A DNA stretch of 64,000 nt, taken from the NCBI RefSeq assembly GCF_000735605.1, contig NZ_JPKG01000016.1, positions 62,001-126,000 of the forward strand, read 5' to 3'. The notes beneath the pieces were generated by a model. It made no database searches. It had not been told where the DNA came from and was given only the letters and a program-made list of their open reading frames with translations. The translations under genes were made by a program, and so were the position numbers. The stretch is from Allobosea sp. LC85. Its GTDB lineage: Bacteria; Pseudomonadota; Alphaproteobacteria; Rhizobiales; Beijerinckiaceae. This document shows positions 36,901-45,069 of this stretch, piece after piece. Every line of letters starts with the position of its first letter. Within the stretch, counting starts at the first letter, position 1.

Positions 36901-38157
36901 TCACTGCCTTTCGTAGAGCAGGCGCGCCCGGATCGTACCGTCGAGCGCCCTGATCTCGGCCAGGATGGCGTCCGCATCGGCACCGATGCGGTCGGCCTCC
37001 ATCACGACATAGCCGATCTCGCCGTCGGTCTGGTAGTTCTGGGCGGAGATATTGACCTCGCGCCGGGCGAAGATGTCGTTCAGCCGTCGCAGCATGCCCG
37101 GCTCGTTGCGCTGGACATGGATGAAGCGCGTACCGATCGGCCGCGGCGCCAGTTGCACCTGCGGGAAGTTCACCGCACCGACGGTCGAACCGATATCGGA
37201 ATAATCGACCAGCTTGCGCGCCACCTCGGCGCCGATGCGCTCCTGTGCCTCCTCGGTCGAGCCTCCGACATGCGGGGTCAGGATGACATTGGGCAGGCCC
37301 TGCAATGGCGAGACGAAGCGCTCGCTGTTCGAGGCCGGCTCCTTCGGGAACACGTCGACGGCGGCGCCCGCAAGATGGCCGCTGCGCAGCGCCTCGGCCA
37401 GCGCATCCAGATCGACGACGGTGCCGCGCGAATTGTTGATGAGATAGCTGCCCTTGCGCATCGCGGCGATCTCGGCCTTGCCGATCATGCTGTGGGTTGC
37501 GGGCGTCTCCGGCACATGCAGCGAGACCACGTCGCAGGCGGCGAGCAACTGCTTCAGGCTGTCGACGGGTTCCGTATTGCCGTGGCGCAGCCGGTCGGTG
37601 TGATCGAAATAGAGCACCCGCATGCCCATTGCCTCGGCCAGCGTCGAGAGCTGGCTGCCGATATTGCCGTAGCCGATGATCCCGAGCGTCTTGCCGCGCA
37701 CCTCGAAGCTGCCATTGGCCGACTTGTCCCAGCCGCCGTCATGCGCCGAGCGCGACCGGTCGGGGATACGCCGCAGCAGCATGACGATCTCGCCAATGGT
37801 GAGCTCGGCGACGCTGCGGGTATTCGAGAACGGAGCGTTGAAAACCGGGACCCCACGCGCGCGGGCTGCCCCGAGGTCGACCTGGTTGGTCCCGACCGAG
37901 AAGCAGCCGACGGCAAAGAGGCGGCTTGCGCGCTCGAAGACCTCGGCCGTGAGCTGCGACCGTGAGCGGATGCCGAGCACATGCACCTTCTCGACGGCCT
38001 TGAGCAGGTCGTCGCGGTCAAGCGCCTTGGGCAGGCGGGTCATGTTGGTATAGCCGGCCTGGACCATCAGATCGGCAGCGGAATCATTGATGCCTTCAAG
38101 CAGCAGGACGCGGATCCGGTCCTTGGGCAGCGACAGGCGTTCGGTCTGGTCTGGCAT
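36901..38157 (-). CDS. serA: D-3-phosphoglycerate dehydrogenase
   Basis: First step of serine synthesis, oxidising 3-phosphoglycerate to 3-phosphohydroxypyruvate. At 418 residues this is the shorter E. coli-like type with one ACT domain. The NAD site is LGIIGYGNIGSQLSTLAEAM; catalytic Arg and Glu are in INNSRGTVVDLDAL and VFPKEPASNSE, and His in ILTPHVGGSTEEAQ. The C-terminal ACT domain (FIHVQRNEPGMLRRLNDIFA onward) probably binds serine for feedback control. The ATG at 38157 is preferred to the upstream one at 38214 because the protein family starts there. It follows the SPFH/NfeD genes in the same direction after about 100 bases. Confidence 0.95.
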   Translation of the reverse strand: MPDQTERLSLPKDRIRVLLLEGINDSAADLMVQAGYTNMTRLPKALDRDDLLKAVEKVHVLGIRSRSQLTAEVFERASRLFAVGCFSVGTNQVDLGAARARGVPVFNAPFSNTRSVAELTIGEIVMLLRRIPDRSRSAHDGGWDKSANGSFEVRGKTLGIIGYGNIGSQLSTLAEAMGMRVLYFDHTDRLRHGNTEPVDSLKQLLAACDVVSLHVPETPATHSMIGKAEIAAMRKGSYLINNSRGTVVDLDALAEALRSGHLAGAAVDVFPKEPASNSERFVSPLQGLPNVILTPHVGGSTEEAQERIGAEVARKLVDYSDIGSTVGAVNFPQVQLAPRPIGTRFIHVQRNEPGMLRRLNDIFARREVNISAQNYQTDGEIGYVVMEADRIGADADAILAEIRALDGTIRARLLYERQ

Positions 38158-38254
38158 GGTGCGCTTCGCTTGCGGCGGGAGTTCCCTATAGACCCCGCGC
38201 ATCGATATGGGCACCCCGATTTCGCATCAGCGAGATGAGTTGACGGCGCAGCGT

Positions 38255-38701
38255 TCAGGCCTTCTCGACCACCAGCGTCGCACCATCGACGCGCACCACC
38301 CGCACCTCGGAGCCAGCCAGCAGCTCCGGCCCTGTGATTCGCCAGGATGAGTCGCCGACGCGGATGCGGCCCTCTCCGCCGGTCATGGTGGCGTCGAGCT
38401 TGAAGACCTTGCCGATCAGCTGACGCCCGCGATCGTTCAGGCCCTGCGCCGCATCGGGTTCATCCGACTTGCGCCTGGTCAGGGCCCGCCCCGCAAGGAC
38501 ACTGGCGACGGACAGGGCCGCGAAGATCAGCGCCGCGCCTTGCCAGCCCACGCCGGTCAGGCCAACCACGAGCCCGGTCAGCAGCGCGGCGAGGCCGAGC
38601 CAGATCAGGAAGACTCCGGGCGCCAGCAGCTCGCCACCAATCAGCACGAGGCCGATCACGACCCAGCCCCAGCCACCGATCGATCCAAACCATTCCAGCA
38701 T
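38255..38701 (-). CDS. NfeD-family membrane protein
   Basis: A 148-residue protein with two or three N-terminal membrane helices (GWGWVVIGLVLIGGELLAPG, FLIWLGLAALLTGLVVGLTG, AALIFAALSVASVLAG). A C-terminal OB-fold domain follows (GKVFKLDATMTGGEGRIRVG, VVRVDGATLVVEKA), the short NfeD class. NfeD proteins work with SPFH/stomatin-like partners in membrane microdomain organisation. The start at 38701 is favoured by GAGGG seven bases upstream; an ATG two codons earlier is too close to it. It follows the SPFH gene by 10 bases. Confidence 0.9.
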   Translation of the reverse strand: MLEWFGSIGGWGWVVIGLVLIGGELLAPGVFLIWLGLAALLTGLVVGLTGVGWQGAALIFAALSVASVLAGRALTRRKSDEPDAAQGLNDRGRQLIGKVFKLDATMTGGEGRIRVGDSSWRITGPELLAGSEVRVVRVDGATLVVEKA

Positions 38702-38711
38702 CGTCATACCC

Positions 38712-39692
38712 TCAGGCGCCCGTCCGGCCGGAGGCAGGGACCGAGCCTGTGCGGCGCGCCTCGACCGCTTCCTCGCCGAAAACCGCACGGGTGAGCTGCG
38801 CGATGCCGCCGACGGTGCCGGCCAGCGCCGCCGCTTCGATCGGCACGATCACCACCTTGCTGTTCTGCGAGCTGGCAATGGCCTTGAGCGCATCGGTATA
38901 GCGCTCGGCGATCAGGAAGTTCGCGGCCTGGATATCGCCGCGGCTGATCGCCTCGCTGACCATGGCGGTCGCAGCCGCCTCGGCCTGGGCCAGCCGTTCG
39001 CGCGCTTCGGCATCGCGCAACGCCGCCTCCTTGCGGCCTTCGGCTGCAAGGATCTGCGATTGCTTCTGGCCTTCCGCCTTGAGGATCTCGGCCTGCCGCA
39101 GGCCTTCCGCCTCCAGCACCGCCGCGCGCTTCTCGCGCTCGGCCTTCATCTGCCGGTTCATCGCGCCGGCGATATCCGCGGGCGGCAGGATGTCCCGGAT
39201 CTCGATGCGGGTGACCTTGACGCCCCAGGGCGAAGCCGCGGCATCCATCACCCGCAGCAACCGCTCGTTGATTTCGTCGCGATGCGACAGCAACTGGTCG
39301 AGATCCATCGAGCCGACGACCGTGCGGATATTGGTCATGGTCAGCACCATCAGCGCCTGATCGAGCGACGAAACCTCATAGCAGGCCTTGGCCGCGTCGA
39401 GCACCTGATAGAAGGCGGCGGCGTCGATCCGGACGCCGGCATTGTCCTTGGTGATCGCCTCCTGGCTCGGAATGTCGAGCACCTGCTCCATGACATTCAC
39501 CTTGTGACCGACCCGGTCGATATAGGGCACGATCAGGCCGAGGCCCGCACCGAGCGTGCGAGAATAGCGGCCAAAGCGCTCGATCGTATAATTATAGCCC
39601 TGCGGAACGGTACGGACGCCGAGCGCGATCGTCAGGATGACGAGCAGCACCAGAATCACGACAACGATGTCGAAACTGAAGATCTGATTCAT
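38712..39692 (-). CDS. SPFH-domain protein (QmcA/stomatin type)
   Basis: A 326-residue membrane-anchored stomatin/prohibitin-fold protein. One N-terminal helix (FDIVVVILVLLVILTIALGV) is followed by the SPFH domain (TVPQGYNYTIERFGRYSRTL, VMEQVLDIPSQEAITKDN). A long Ala/Glu/Arg coiled coil (AEREKRAAVLEAEGLRQAEI and beyond) drives oligomerisation into rings. Its pairing with the downstream nfeD gene, 10 bases away, is the standard qmcA-nfeD type operon and implies a role in membrane protein quality control or lipid microdomains. Upstream is a MarR terminator. Confidence 0.93.
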   Translation of the reverse strand: MNQIFSFDIVVVILVLLVILTIALGVRTVPQGYNYTIERFGRYSRTLGAGLGLIVPYIDRVGHKVNVMEQVLDIPSQEAITKDNAGVRIDAAAFYQVLDAAKACYEVSSLDQALMVLTMTNIRTVVGSMDLDQLLSHRDEINERLLRVMDAAASPWGVKVTRIEIRDILPPADIAGAMNRQMKAEREKRAAVLEAEGLRQAEILKAEGQKQSQILAAEGRKEAALRDAEARERLAQAEAAATAMVSEAISRGDIQAANFLIAERYTDALKAIASSQNSKVVIVPIEAAALAGTVGGIAQLTRAVFGEEAVEARRTGSVPASGRTGA

Positions 39693-39744
39693 TTGGCTCC
39701 GCCAGTCCGCCGGTCACGCCCTGGAGTTTCATGCTCCGGCGCTC

Positions 39745-39764
39745 AAAAAGGGGCCCGAGGCCCC
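39745..39764 (-). terminator. Intrinsic terminator after marR
   Basis: Stem GGGGCC/GGCCCC with loop CGA, followed on the minus strand by five T residues, 55 bases after the marR stop codon and ahead of the SPFH gene. Confidence 0.75.
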
Positions 39765-39818
39765 GATGCACGCAACCTGACGATTGCGACGATCATGTGC
39801 AAGCGGGGGCTGCATCGC

Positions 39819-40316
39819 TCAGCCTTCCAGGGCCTTTGAGACCCGCCGCATCAACTCGCCGACCATCGCGCATTCCTCGTCGCTGAGCACCAGCATCATG
39901 GCCTCGATGCGCTGGACATGGATTGCCATCGCCTTGCGCGTCAGCGCCTCGCCCTCGGGCGTCAGCCAGAGCCGGCGCACGCGGCGGTCAGCCTCATCGC
40001 CACGACGCTCGATCAGCTCGCGCCGCTCCAGCTCCGGCAACAGCATGCTCATTGCGCTACGGCCGACGAGCAGCTTTTCCGCCAGCGCCTGCTGGGTCAG
40101 GCCCGGTACATGGAAGACATTCGCAAGAACGTCATAATGCGCGAGCTGAATGCCGAGCGGCGCAAGCGCCTCGCTGAACACCTTCTTCCAGAGCGCATGC
40201 ACGCGCGCGACCGCGATCCAGTTATGGAAGCGCGGCAGTTCCCAAGGGAGTACCTGCCTGTCCTTGGGCTGGGCCATGTCGGGGTTCGCGGAAATCGGCT
40301 CTTGCTTTTTGTTCAT
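39819..40316 (-). CDS. MarR-family transcriptional regulator
   Basis: A 165-residue winged-helix regulator. The DNA-binding region reads HYDVLANVFHVPGLTQQALA, EKLLVGRSAMSMLLPELERR and GDEADRRVRRLWLTPEG, with the conserved DxRxxR-type wing. It starts four bases from a palindrome, TGAACATATTTGTTCA, which is probably its own operator, and is divergent from an alpha/beta hydrolase gene, its likely regulated partner. The N-terminal ~20 residues are poorly ordered in appearance. Confidence 0.92.
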   Translation of the reverse strand: MNKKQEPISANPDMAQPKDRQVLPWELPRFHNWIAVARVHALWKKVFSEALAPLGIQLAHYDVLANVFHVPGLTQQALAEKLLVGRSAMSMLLPELERRELIERRGDEADRRVRRLWLTPEGEALTRKAMAIHVQRIEAMMLVLSDEECAMVGELMRRVSKALEG

Positions 40317-40319
40317 GGT

Positions 40320-40335
40320 TGAACATATTTGTTCA
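40320..40335. promoter_or_regulatory. Putative MarR operator
   Basis: Palindrome TGAACATATTTGTTCA (six-base arms, TATT centre). Further GTTCA/TGAAC half-sites lie at 40311-40315 and 40340-40344, so up to four half-sites occur at about 10-base spacing between the divergent marR and hydrolase genes. Confidence 0.65.
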
Positions 40336-40361
40336 GCATTGAACGAACTAGAGGTCGCGCC

Positions 40362-41258
40362 ATGGCCGGTTCAGCACTCCGTATCATTCGCCCGCTCATC
40401 CGCCTCTCGAGCTTCGTTGCACCGAAGACGGCCGGGCATCTAGCCTTCAAGGCCTTTTGTACGCCGCAGCGGCGGCAACAGGGAACCGCGAAACGAAAGG
40501 CGGCCACAAAGGCCACGTCCGAGCGGCTGGCCGGCGCGACACGCCACGCCATTCCCTATCCCTGTGGCTCGGTCACCGCCTATCTCTTCGAGCCGAAGGG
40601 GCAGCAGTCGTCGGGATCAGCTCCGCCGACCGTGATCCTCCTGCATGGCTGGACCAGCGAGGCCGCCTTCATGACCGCCTTCGTCGCACCACTGACCGCG
40701 GCCGGCTTTCGTGTCGTCGCCTATGATCTGCCCGCCCATGGCGACTCGACCGGCAGCGAGCTCAACATCCCGCTCGGTGTCGCCAGTCTTGCTGCGGTCG
40801 CGCGCGCCTTCGCACCGGTCCACGCCATCGTGACCCATTCCTTCGGTGGCGCGATCGCCATGGCGGCGCTCGCACGTACCGTTCCGGGGCAGCCCACAGT
40901 CACGGCGAACCGGCTGGCGCTGATCGCAGCCCCCTCATCGATTACAGAGATCACCCGCCAGTTCGGCACGACGATCGGTCTCGGCCGGCGCGGCCAGGCG
41001 GCGCTGGAACGGCGCATCCATGTCGTTGCCGGCAACCCGGTCGAAGCCTTCGAGGGCCGTGAGCAGCTCGCAGCGATCGCCAAGCCGACGCTGGTGATCC
41101 ATTGCCGCGACGACCGGGAACTGGGCTTCCACCATGCCGAAGCTCTTGGGGCGGCTGGCCCTTGCGTCACGCTGGAGCCCATGAAGGGGCTCGGCCACCG
41201 CCGCATCCTGCAAGCGAAGGCAGTGGTCGAAAGCGTTAGCCGGTTCGTGGCCGGTTAG
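40362..41258 (+). CDS. Alpha/beta hydrolase
   Basis: A 298-residue alpha/beta hydrolase. It has an N-terminal extension with basic residues, then the oxyanion motif VILLHGWTSEAAFM, RVVAYDLPAHGDSTG, nucleophile elbow IVTHSFGGAIAMAA, acid in LVIHCRDDRELGF and His in GLGHRRIL. The elbow is a clean HSFGG and the triad looks intact. The start at 40362 is supported by AGAGG eight bases upstream. A MarR gene is divergent with an operator between, so the hydrolase is probably inducible by a ligand of that regulator. Substrate unknown; no signal peptide. Confidence 0.88.
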   Translation: MAGSALRIIRPLIRLSSFVAPKTAGHLAFKAFCTPQRRQQGTAKRKAATKATSERLAGATRHAIPYPCGSVTAYLFEPKGQQSSGSAPPTVILLHGWTSEAAFMTAFVAPLTAAGFRVVAYDLPAHGDSTGSELNIPLGVASLAAVARAFAPVHAIVTHSFGGAIAMAALARTVPGQPTVTANRLALIAAPSSITEITRQFGTTIGLGRRGQAALERRIHVVAGNPVEAFEGREQLAAIAKPTLVIHCRDDRELGFHHAEALGAAGPCVTLEPMKGLGHRRILQAKAVVESVSRFVAG

Positions 41259-41383
41259 GCTTCTGCGCCTGCATCGCCGTCACTCCGGGCAAGGCGCCTT
41301 GGCAGCGCCGATCCGGAAGGATCGAATCCAGGTCTCGGCTGCACCGCGGCCGCAATGGCTACGGGAGGCACGGTGCGAAAGCG

Positions 41384-42448
41384 CTACACCCAGCCCATCA
41401 GCTCCCGGCGCACCACGGCCTCGATCACCCTGATCCCCTCATCCGAATCGTTCAGGCACGGCAAGTAGGCGAACTGCTTGCCGCCATTGTGCAGAAAGAT
41501 CTCGCGGTTCTCGACATCGAGCTCTTCCAGGGTCTCCAGGCAATCCGCCGAGAAGCCTGGCGCAACGATAGCGAGCGATTTCGTGCCTGCTTCCGCCAGC
41601 GCCTTCACCGTCTCGTCGGTATAGGGCTGCAGCCACTCATCGGGCCCGAAGCGCGACTGGAAGGTCAGGCGGAAGCGCTCTTCCGGCAGGCCGAGTTCAT
41701 CGCGCAGCAGCCGCCAGGTCGTGACGCACTGGCAGTAATAAGGATCGCCCTTGAGCAGATATTCCTTCGGCATGCCATGGAACGAGCAGAGGATCACCTC
41801 CGGGTCGAAATCGAGCCTGGCGAGCGAGGTGCGCATCGAGGCGGCAAGCGCCGCGACATAGACGGGATCGTCATGATAGGGCGGCGCGACCCTGACCGCG
41901 GGCTGCCAGCGCATTTGCATCAGCGCCCGGAAAGCCTGGTCGCAGGCGGTCGCCGAGGTCGGCGCCGCATATTGCGGGTAGAGCGGCACCATCAGGATGC
42001 GGTCGCAGCCCTGATCCTGCAGCGCCTTCAGCCGGCTCTTCACATCGGGAAAGCCGTAGCGCATCGCCCAGTCGAAGACGATGCGCTCGCCGGCGAAGGA
42101 TCTCAGCCGCTCCGCGAGTTGCTCGGTCTGCGAGCGCGTGATCGTCTTCAACGGTCCCTCATTGCGCTCCTTGTTCCAGATCGAGGCATAATCCTTGCCC
42201 TTCCGGCCCGGCCGCGTCGTCAGGATGATGAGGTTGAGCAGCGGCCACCAAACCCAGCGCGAGGTCTCGATCACCCTGCGGTCGGACAGGAATTCCTTGA
42301 GATAGGCGCGCATCGGCCAGTAGCCCGTGCCCTCCGGCGTGCCGAGATTCATCAGCAGCACGCCGATGCGCGGGCCGCGCAAGGGCGGGTGATCGGAAGG
42401 CAGCTTTGCGGAGAGCGGGCCAGCGGCGGAGTGGGTCTGGACTGTCAT
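41384..42448 (-). CDS. hemH: Ferrochelatase
   Basis: A 354-residue enzyme that inserts ferrous iron into protoporphyrin IX, the last step of heme synthesis. Characteristic segments are GVLLMNLGTPEGTGYWPMRA, YLKEFLSDRRVIE, RILMVPLYPQYAAPTSATAC, the signature LCSFHGMPKEYLLKGDPYYC with the catalytic His, and TFQSRFGPDEWLQPYT followed by VKALAEAGTKSLAIVAPGF. The length is normal. It stands alone, divergent from the 5'-nucleotidase-like gene. I saw no iron-responsive box in its upstream 170 bases. Confidence 0.96.
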   Translation of the reverse strand: MTVQTHSAAGPLSAKLPSDHPPLRGPRIGVLLMNLGTPEGTGYWPMRAYLKEFLSDRRVIETSRWVWWPLLNLIILTTRPGRKGKDYASIWNKERNEGPLKTITRSQTEQLAERLRSFAGERIVFDWAMRYGFPDVKSRLKALQDQGCDRILMVPLYPQYAAPTSATACDQAFRALMQMRWQPAVRVAPPYHDDPVYVAALAASMRTSLARLDFDPEVILCSFHGMPKEYLLKGDPYYCQCVTTWRLLRDELGLPEERFRLTFQSRFGPDEWLQPYTDETVKALAEAGTKSLAIVAPGFSADCLETLEELDVENREIFLHNGGKQFAYLPCLNDSDEGIRVIEAVVRRELMGWV

Positions 42449-42616
42449 CGATCCCGGACTTTCGTTTCTTCGTGATTTAGACGAGTTAGAGCTTTCGTCC
42501 AGCCATCAACGCCCGGGGTGCGACATCGGCACCTCTGCATGATCGGCTAACCGTTTCCGCTGGCCAGCGGCACGCGGTTTGCTAATCTGGATTTCTTCTC
42601 AACAGGGCCTTGCTCC

Positions 42617-44137
42617 ATGACCAAGCTGACCCGACGCCGCGCTCTCGGCGTCCTTGCCGCCCCGGCCGCACTTGCCGCCACCGCGCCGGTTGCCAGGGCG
42701 CAAGCTCCGGCCCCTGCCTTCACGCTGCTGCTGCTCAACGACATCTACAAGATGAGCGACGACAAGGGCCGCGGCGGCTTCGCCCGCGCCTCTGGCATCG
42801 CCAAGGCCGAACGGGCCCGCGGCGTGCCGGTCCTCTTCTGCCACGCGGGCGACTGCTATTCCCCCTCCCTGATGTCGGGCTTCGACCAGGGCGCCCATAT
42901 CGTCACGATGCAGAACAAGATGGGCATCGACGTCTTCGTGCCCGGCAACCACGAGTTCGACTTCGGCCGGGATAACTACCTCAAGCTCACCGCGGCCCAG
43001 ACCTACCCGACCTTTGCCGCAAACCTGCGTGACGCTGCCGGCAATGCGCTGCCCGGCCACAAGGACTCGCAGATCTTCGAGCTCGGCGGCATCAAGGTCG
43101 GCGTCATCGGCACCACCTACGATCCAACCCCGCAGCTCTCCAATCCGGGCGACCTGAAATTCTCCTCGACCATGGAGGCCTTGCGGCGCGAAGCGCGGGC
43201 GCTGAAGTCGCAGGGCGCCGATATCCTCGTCGGAGTCGTCCATGCCGACCGCGCCACGGACTTGGCGATCGTGCGCTCGCGCGTCGTCGACATCCTGCTG
43301 ACCGGGCACGACCACGACCTCGCCATCGCCTATGACGGCAAGGTCGTGATGGTGGAATCGAACGAGGAGGGCAATTACGTCACCGCCATCGATATCGCCG
43401 CGAAGGTGACCGGCGAGGGCACCAATCGCCGTGTCGAGTGGACGCCGACGTTCCGGGTCAACGATTCCCGCGCTGCGACGCCCGATCCGGAGGTCGCAGC
43501 GATCGTCAAAGGCTACGAGAGCGAGCTTTCCAAGGAACTCGACATCGAAATCGCGACACTCGCGGCCCCGCTCGATTCCCGCACCAGCGTAATCCGCACG
43601 CAGGAGACCGCGATCGGCAACCTGATCGCCGATGCGATCCGCGCTGCGACCGGCGCTCAGCTCGCCATCACCAATGCCGGCGGCATCCGCGCCAACAAGC
43701 AATACCCCGCTGGCCACAAGGTCACCCGGCGCGACGTGCTGAGCGAACTGCCTTTCGGCAACGCCACCGTGATGGTCGAGATCACCGGCAAGGACGTGAA
43801 GGACGCGATCGAGAATGGGCTGAGGGATGCACCGCAAGGCGCAGGACGTTTCCCTGTGGTCTCTGGGCTCAGCTTCGAGGCCGATCTCAAGCAGCCGCAA
43901 GGCTCGCGCGTCACAGCGGTCACAGTCGATGGCAAGCCGATCGAGCCCACCGGCAAGTACACGGTCGCCTCCAACAACTTCATGCTGGATGGCGGCGACG
44001 GCTACACTGCGCTCGGCCGCGGCCGGACGCTGATCGGCCTGACCGACGGCAAGCTGATGGCGAACGAGGTCATGGTCTATCTGCGCCGGCTCGGCACGGT
44101 CGACGCCAAGGTCGAGGGACGGGCCGTCCTGAAGTGA
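42617..44137 (+). CDS. 5'-nucleotidase/UshA-family metallophosphatase, exported
   Basis: A 506-residue periplasmic phosphoesterase. The N-terminus is a twin-arginine-type signal (LTRRRALGVLAAPAALAATA, cleavage after ARA). The calcineurin-like N-terminal domain has LLLLNDIYKMSDDKG (usually DxH; here the His is not visible), AGDCYSPSLMSGFDQG, VPGNHEFDFG and LTGHDHDLAI. The C-terminal 5_nucleotid_C domain begins about residue 300 and includes ETAIGNLIADAIRAATGAQL, TNAGGIRAN and ASNNFMLDGGDGYTAL. The family hydrolyses nucleotides or other phosphate esters. Its stop overlaps the GTG of ung by four bases. Confidence 0.9.
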   Translation: MTKLTRRRALGVLAAPAALAATAPVARAQAPAPAFTLLLLNDIYKMSDDKGRGGFARASGIAKAERARGVPVLFCHAGDCYSPSLMSGFDQGAHIVTMQNKMGIDVFVPGNHEFDFGRDNYLKLTAAQTYPTFAANLRDAAGNALPGHKDSQIFELGGIKVGVIGTTYDPTPQLSNPGDLKFSSTMEALRREARALKSQGADILVGVVHADRATDLAIVRSRVVDILLTGHDHDLAIAYDGKVVMVESNEEGNYVTAIDIAAKVTGEGTNRRVEWTPTFRVNDSRAATPDPEVAAIVKGYESELSKELDIEIATLAAPLDSRTSVIRTQETAIGNLIADAIRAATGAQLAITNAGGIRANKQYPAGHKVTRRDVLSELPFGNATVMVEITGKDVKDAIENGLRDAPQGAGRFPVVSGLSFEADLKQPQGSRVTAVTVDGKPIEPTGKYTVASNNFMLDGGDGYTALGRGRTLIGLTDGKLMANEVMVYLRRLGTVDAKVEGRAVLK

Positions 44138-44835
44138 GTGGTTATGCGGCGGCGCTGACGCGCTTTCTGGCAAGTCGGGCAAGCAAGGACTGGCGCGAAC
44201 TCGCTGTCTTCCATCCCGGCGGTGCAGCAGCGCGGGCAGCCGCGGCTGCCGATGCCGAGCGCGCGGCGGGGCATATCGTGGCGCCCGCACCCGAACGGCT
44301 GCTCGCGGCCCTGGCGGAAACGCCGTTCGAGACAGTGCGGGCGCTCGTTCTCGGCCAGGACCCCTATCCGACCCCGGGCCATGCCAATGGCCTTGCCTTC
44401 TCCTATGTCGGCCCGCCGCCGCTGCCACGTTCGCTGGTCAATATCTACAAGGAGCGAGCCGAGGATCTCGGCCAGGTCGCACCGATCAGTGGCGACCTGT
44501 CCTCCTGGGCCTCACAGGGCGTGCTCCTGCTCAACACGGCCCTGACGGTGCGGGAAGGCGCGAGCAAGGCGGGCTCGCATCTCTCGCTCGGCTGGGGCGC
44601 GGTGACGGATGCGATCATCACCGCTGTCTCGACCTCGCGCCCGCATGTCGTTTTCCTGCTCTGGGGCGCTCCGGCCCAGGCCAAGCGCGGCCTGATCGAT
44701 GAGCGCCGGCATCACGTGATCACCAGTGCGCACCCATCGCCGCTTTCGGCGCGGCGAGGCTTCTTCGGATCGAAGCCGTTCAGCCGGGCGAATGCGTGGT
44801 TGGTAGCGAAGGGCGAGGCGCCGATCGCCTGGTGA
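44134..44835 (+). CDS. ung: Uracil-DNA glycosylase, family 1
   Basis: A 233-residue enzyme that removes uracil from DNA. The water-activating loop is LVLGQDPYPTPGHANGLAFS (Pro where E. coli has His), the Gly-Ser loop region is NTALTVREGASKAGSH, the uracil-specific Asn region is VVFLLWGAPAQAKRGLI and the leucine loop is SAHPSPLSARRGFFGSKPF. It begins with GTG inside the stop of the preceding gene (GTGA overlap), so translation is coupled to the nucleotidase gene. No functional link between the two is evident. Confidence 0.95.
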   Translation: MSGYAAALTRFLASRASKDWRELAVFHPGGAAARAAAAADAERAAGHIVAPAPERLLAALAETPFETVRALVLGQDPYPTPGHANGLAFSYVGPPPLPRSLVNIYKERAEDLGQVAPISGDLSSWASQGVLLLNTALTVREGASKAGSHLSLGWGAVTDAIITAVSTSRPHVVFLLWGAPAQAKRGLIDERRHHVITSAHPSPLSARRGFFGSKPFSRANAWLVAKGEAPIAW

Positions 44836-44956
44836 ATGGCGCGACGCCGTAGGATCGTTTCAAAGCGCGCCGGCCCGTGCCGGCGGACGCGGCCGCCGAG
44901 GAGCGGAGTGCAGCTATCCCGTACGCTGGCACCGGAAACGCCGGGCCGTCGCGTTA

Positions 44957-45041
44957 GATCACACTACGTTTGGACGGAATCGTCCAAACGTAGAAAACGT
45001 GATCGAATCTAATAGTTTAGAGCATGCTCTATGCGAAAATC
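44957..45041 (-). repeat. RIME-like repeat, truncated copy B2
   Basis: The minus strand is related to copy B1: the long palindrome (CTACGTTTGGACG and its complement, flanked by GATCAC/GTGATC) and the right half of the first hairpin (GATTTTCGCAT, then AGAGCATGCTCTAAACTAT) are present. The left arm of that hairpin is missing and replaced by unrelated sequence. It sits between the convergent ung and CoA-ligase genes. Confidence 0.8.
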
Positions 45042-45069
45042 CGCCGGGGTCGTGGATCTGGAGCCGCTG

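Noticed and set aside
42599..44428. 609-codon minus-strand frame opposite the 5'-nucleotidase gene
   Set aside because: Antisense shadow; the plus strand encodes clear calcineurin-like and 5_nucleotid_C motifs.
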